Under the pieces are notes generated by a model. It made no database searches, was not told where the DNA came from, and saw nothing but the letters and a program-made list of their open reading frames with translations. DNA of 6,944 nucleotides from an uncultured Clostridia bacterium (GTDB lineage: Bacteria; Bacillota; Clostridia; TANB77; CAG-508), in contig CAKPPL010000056.1 of NCBI GenBank assembly GCA_934177555.1, forward strand, positions 1 to 6,944, in the 5' to 3' direction. Each line of letters opens with the position of its first letter. Positions within the stretch are counted from its first letter, which is position 1. This document shows positions 6,147 through 6,944 of the stretch, one piece after another. Both the position numbers and the translations under genes were made by a program.

Positions 6147-6177
6147 TAAGAGACTTTCAATTTTTGAAAGTCTCTTA
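6147..6177 (+). terminator. Hairpin terminator after gyrB
   Basis: A perfect 14-bp stem (6147-6160 with 6164-6177, arm TAAGAGACTTTCAA) closes around a TTT loop, 7 nt after the gyrB stop. The stem is very stable for this AT-rich genome, but no T-run follows (the next bases are TCATAAAG). Release may depend on the U-rich end of the stem, or the hairpin may instead protect the 3' end. Confidence 0.75.
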
Positions 6178-6634
6178 TCATAAAGCTAATAGCAATCTTA
6201 ACTCAAACTAATATACATAATAGTCAAATCTAATGTATATTGCTATACAAATAAACTATATACCACATATATTAATCAGTTGTTCGACTACAAATACACT
6301 AGTAGAAACTATATTCATCCATGGAGGACTAATAATAATCCCATATAATATAAGAATAATCTTAGCTCAAATATATTACATATAATTTAACCATATATAA
6401 AATATAAAAATAATCCTTGAAAATTTAAATAAAATACAGCTTGCATACACATAATATATTCTTATCGCCGACATGTATTAATCTATAAAAATAAACTAAT
6501 ATATATCTTTGTTCGAATATTAATAAACTAAAATATAATCTATTAATACTCTTAACTCAACTGTTATTAACCTTATACACATATTATGTTCAAAAACAAA
6601 AATAATATTCATAAAATAAAAAATTTTTTTACTA
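6178..6634. other. Gene-free intergenic stretch with reversed C/G balance
   Basis: No frame on either strand is long or has a ribosome site and gene-like composition. By hand count of 6181-6600, the + strand has about 64 C and 26 G, the opposite of a purine-rich coding strand such as gyrB. Short words recur: TCTTARCTCAA at 6196, 6360 and 6550; AATAAACTA at 6250, 6490 and 6522; TTGTTCGA at 6280 and 6509. A palindrome TCCATGGA lies at 6318-6325. I recognise no RNA gene, insertion sequence or CRISPR array. It may be a decayed element, or an uncharacterised RNA read from the - strand. Confidence 0.7.
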
Positions 6635-6663
6635 TTGCAAAAAAGTAAAATCTATGGTAACAT
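6635..6663 (+). promoter_or_regulatory. Possible promoter for the downstream TraC-like gene
   Basis: TTGCAA (6635-6640) and TAACAT (6658-6663) are 17 nt apart, each matching four of six bases of the sigma-A consensus. An A-run/T-run block (6618-6630) just upstream could serve as an UP element. The leader would be roughly 80 nt. In such AT-rich DNA this match is only suggestive. Confidence 0.3.
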
Positions 6664-6734
6664 AAACAATATCAATATTTTTATTTTCAAATAAAATTAA
6701 TATCTATTATTCACAAAATTTTCCAAAAAAATTT

Positions 6735-6743
6735 AGAAAGGAG
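6735..6743 (+). promoter_or_regulatory. Strong ribosome binding site before a codon ATA
   Basis: AGAAAGGAG is a near-perfect Shine-Dalgarno sequence. With a 6-nt spacer the next codon is ATA at 6750, in the frame that stays open to the window end. It is the main evidence for where the terminal gene begins, because that frame has no ATG, GTG or TTG. Confidence 0.75.
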
Positions 6744-6749
6744 TTAAAA

Positions 6750-6944
6750 ATAAAATCAATACAAAAATGGATTCCAATAGAAAAAATTTTAGACAGAGGA
6801 ATTATAAAATGTAATAAAAATAAATATGTAAAAATATTAAAAATAATTCCAATAAATTTTAATTTAAAAACACAATTAGAAAAAGAATCAATTTTAAATT
6901 CATATAAAATATTTTTAAAATCATGTAATTTTGATATTCAAATA
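6750..6944 (+). CDS. TraC/VirB4 N-terminal-like protein, 3'-truncated by the window edge, apparent ATA start
   Basis: The frame is open from 6666 to the window end and codes for 65 residues from the ATA at 6750. Reading the first codon as Met, the protein begins MKSIQKWIPIEKILDRGIIK. It continues with a short Lys/Asn-rich turn, a beta-like run YVKILKIIPINFNLK (26-40) and a helix-like segment ending in FLKSCNFDIQI (55-65). I recall this pattern (IQ-W-P, DGII, INF-LK, Y--FL, F-IQI) from the N-terminal domain of TraC/VirB4-like proteins of conjugation and type IV secretion systems, also found in stand-alone proteins of low-GC Firmicutes. That link is from memory of the motif, not a search. No Walker motif is visible in this fragment, so ATPase activity cannot be claimed. 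No signal peptide or membrane segment is seen. Base use matches its neighbours, so there is no sign of recent transfer. Confidence 0.65.
   Translation, partial: MKSIQKWIPIEKILDRGIIKCNKNKYVKILKIIPINFNLKTQLEKESILNSYKIFLKSCNFDIQI

Noticed and set aside
6178..6740. tRNA, rRNA, 6S or tmRNA gene in the block after gyrB
   Set aside because: No GC-containing cloverleaf stems, no T-loop GTTCGANNC followed by a proper stem, and no known conserved RNA motif could be placed; the two TTGTTCGA words lack the flanking pairing.
6767..6814. ATG-led frame of 15 codons near the end of the window
   Set aside because: It is out of frame with the long open frame, stops at once and sits too far (over 20 nt) from the Shine-Dalgarno site.

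Overview
This window is the chromosome-replication core of a very AT-rich bacterium: the 3' part of dnaA, an origin of replication, dnaN, recF and gyrB, all on the + strand. It ends in the first 65 codons of a further gene that looks TraC-like. Gene order, protein types, strong AAGGAG-type ribosome sites and extreme AT richness point to a low-GC Bacillota, most like an uncultured Clostridia-type organism. That placement is inference. TGA is a stop (it ends recF) and every Trp in the read genes is TGG, so the code is standard, not the Mollicutes code.

Layout: 1-1097 dnaA, lacking domain I upstream of the window. 1098-1434 is the dnaA-dnaN gap and holds oriC: at least eight DnaA boxes with at most one mismatch, ending in two abutting boxes, then a 3-nt-periodic DnaA-trio run and an AT-rich unwinding stretch. 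1435-2550 is dnaN, closed by a hairpin terminator. 2593-3098 is an almost GC-free spacer with helically phased decamers. It replaces the small S4-domain gene usually found here in Bacillota and ends in two DnaA boxes, one perfect and overlapping the recF start codon. 3111-4184 is recF and 4208-6139 is gyrB, 23 nt apart and probably one operon, closed by a 14-bp hairpin. 6178-6634 is non-coding, C-rich and G-poor on the + strand, with scattered repeated words. From 6750 to the window end runs an open gene with a strong ribosome site but no ATG, GTG or TTG, so it seems to start at ATA.

How they work together: DnaA binds the box cluster and opens DNA at the trio/AT-rich stretch; DnaN is the sliding clamp of the polymerase; RecF acts at stalled forks and gaps; GyrB is the ATPase half of gyrase, which relieves supercoils ahead of forks. 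The usual companions rlbA/yaaA (S4 domain), remB and gyrA are absent from their common positions. The points most worth a second look are the origin-like spacer upstream of recF with its DnaA-box pair, and the ATA-initiated TraC-like gene beyond gyrB.
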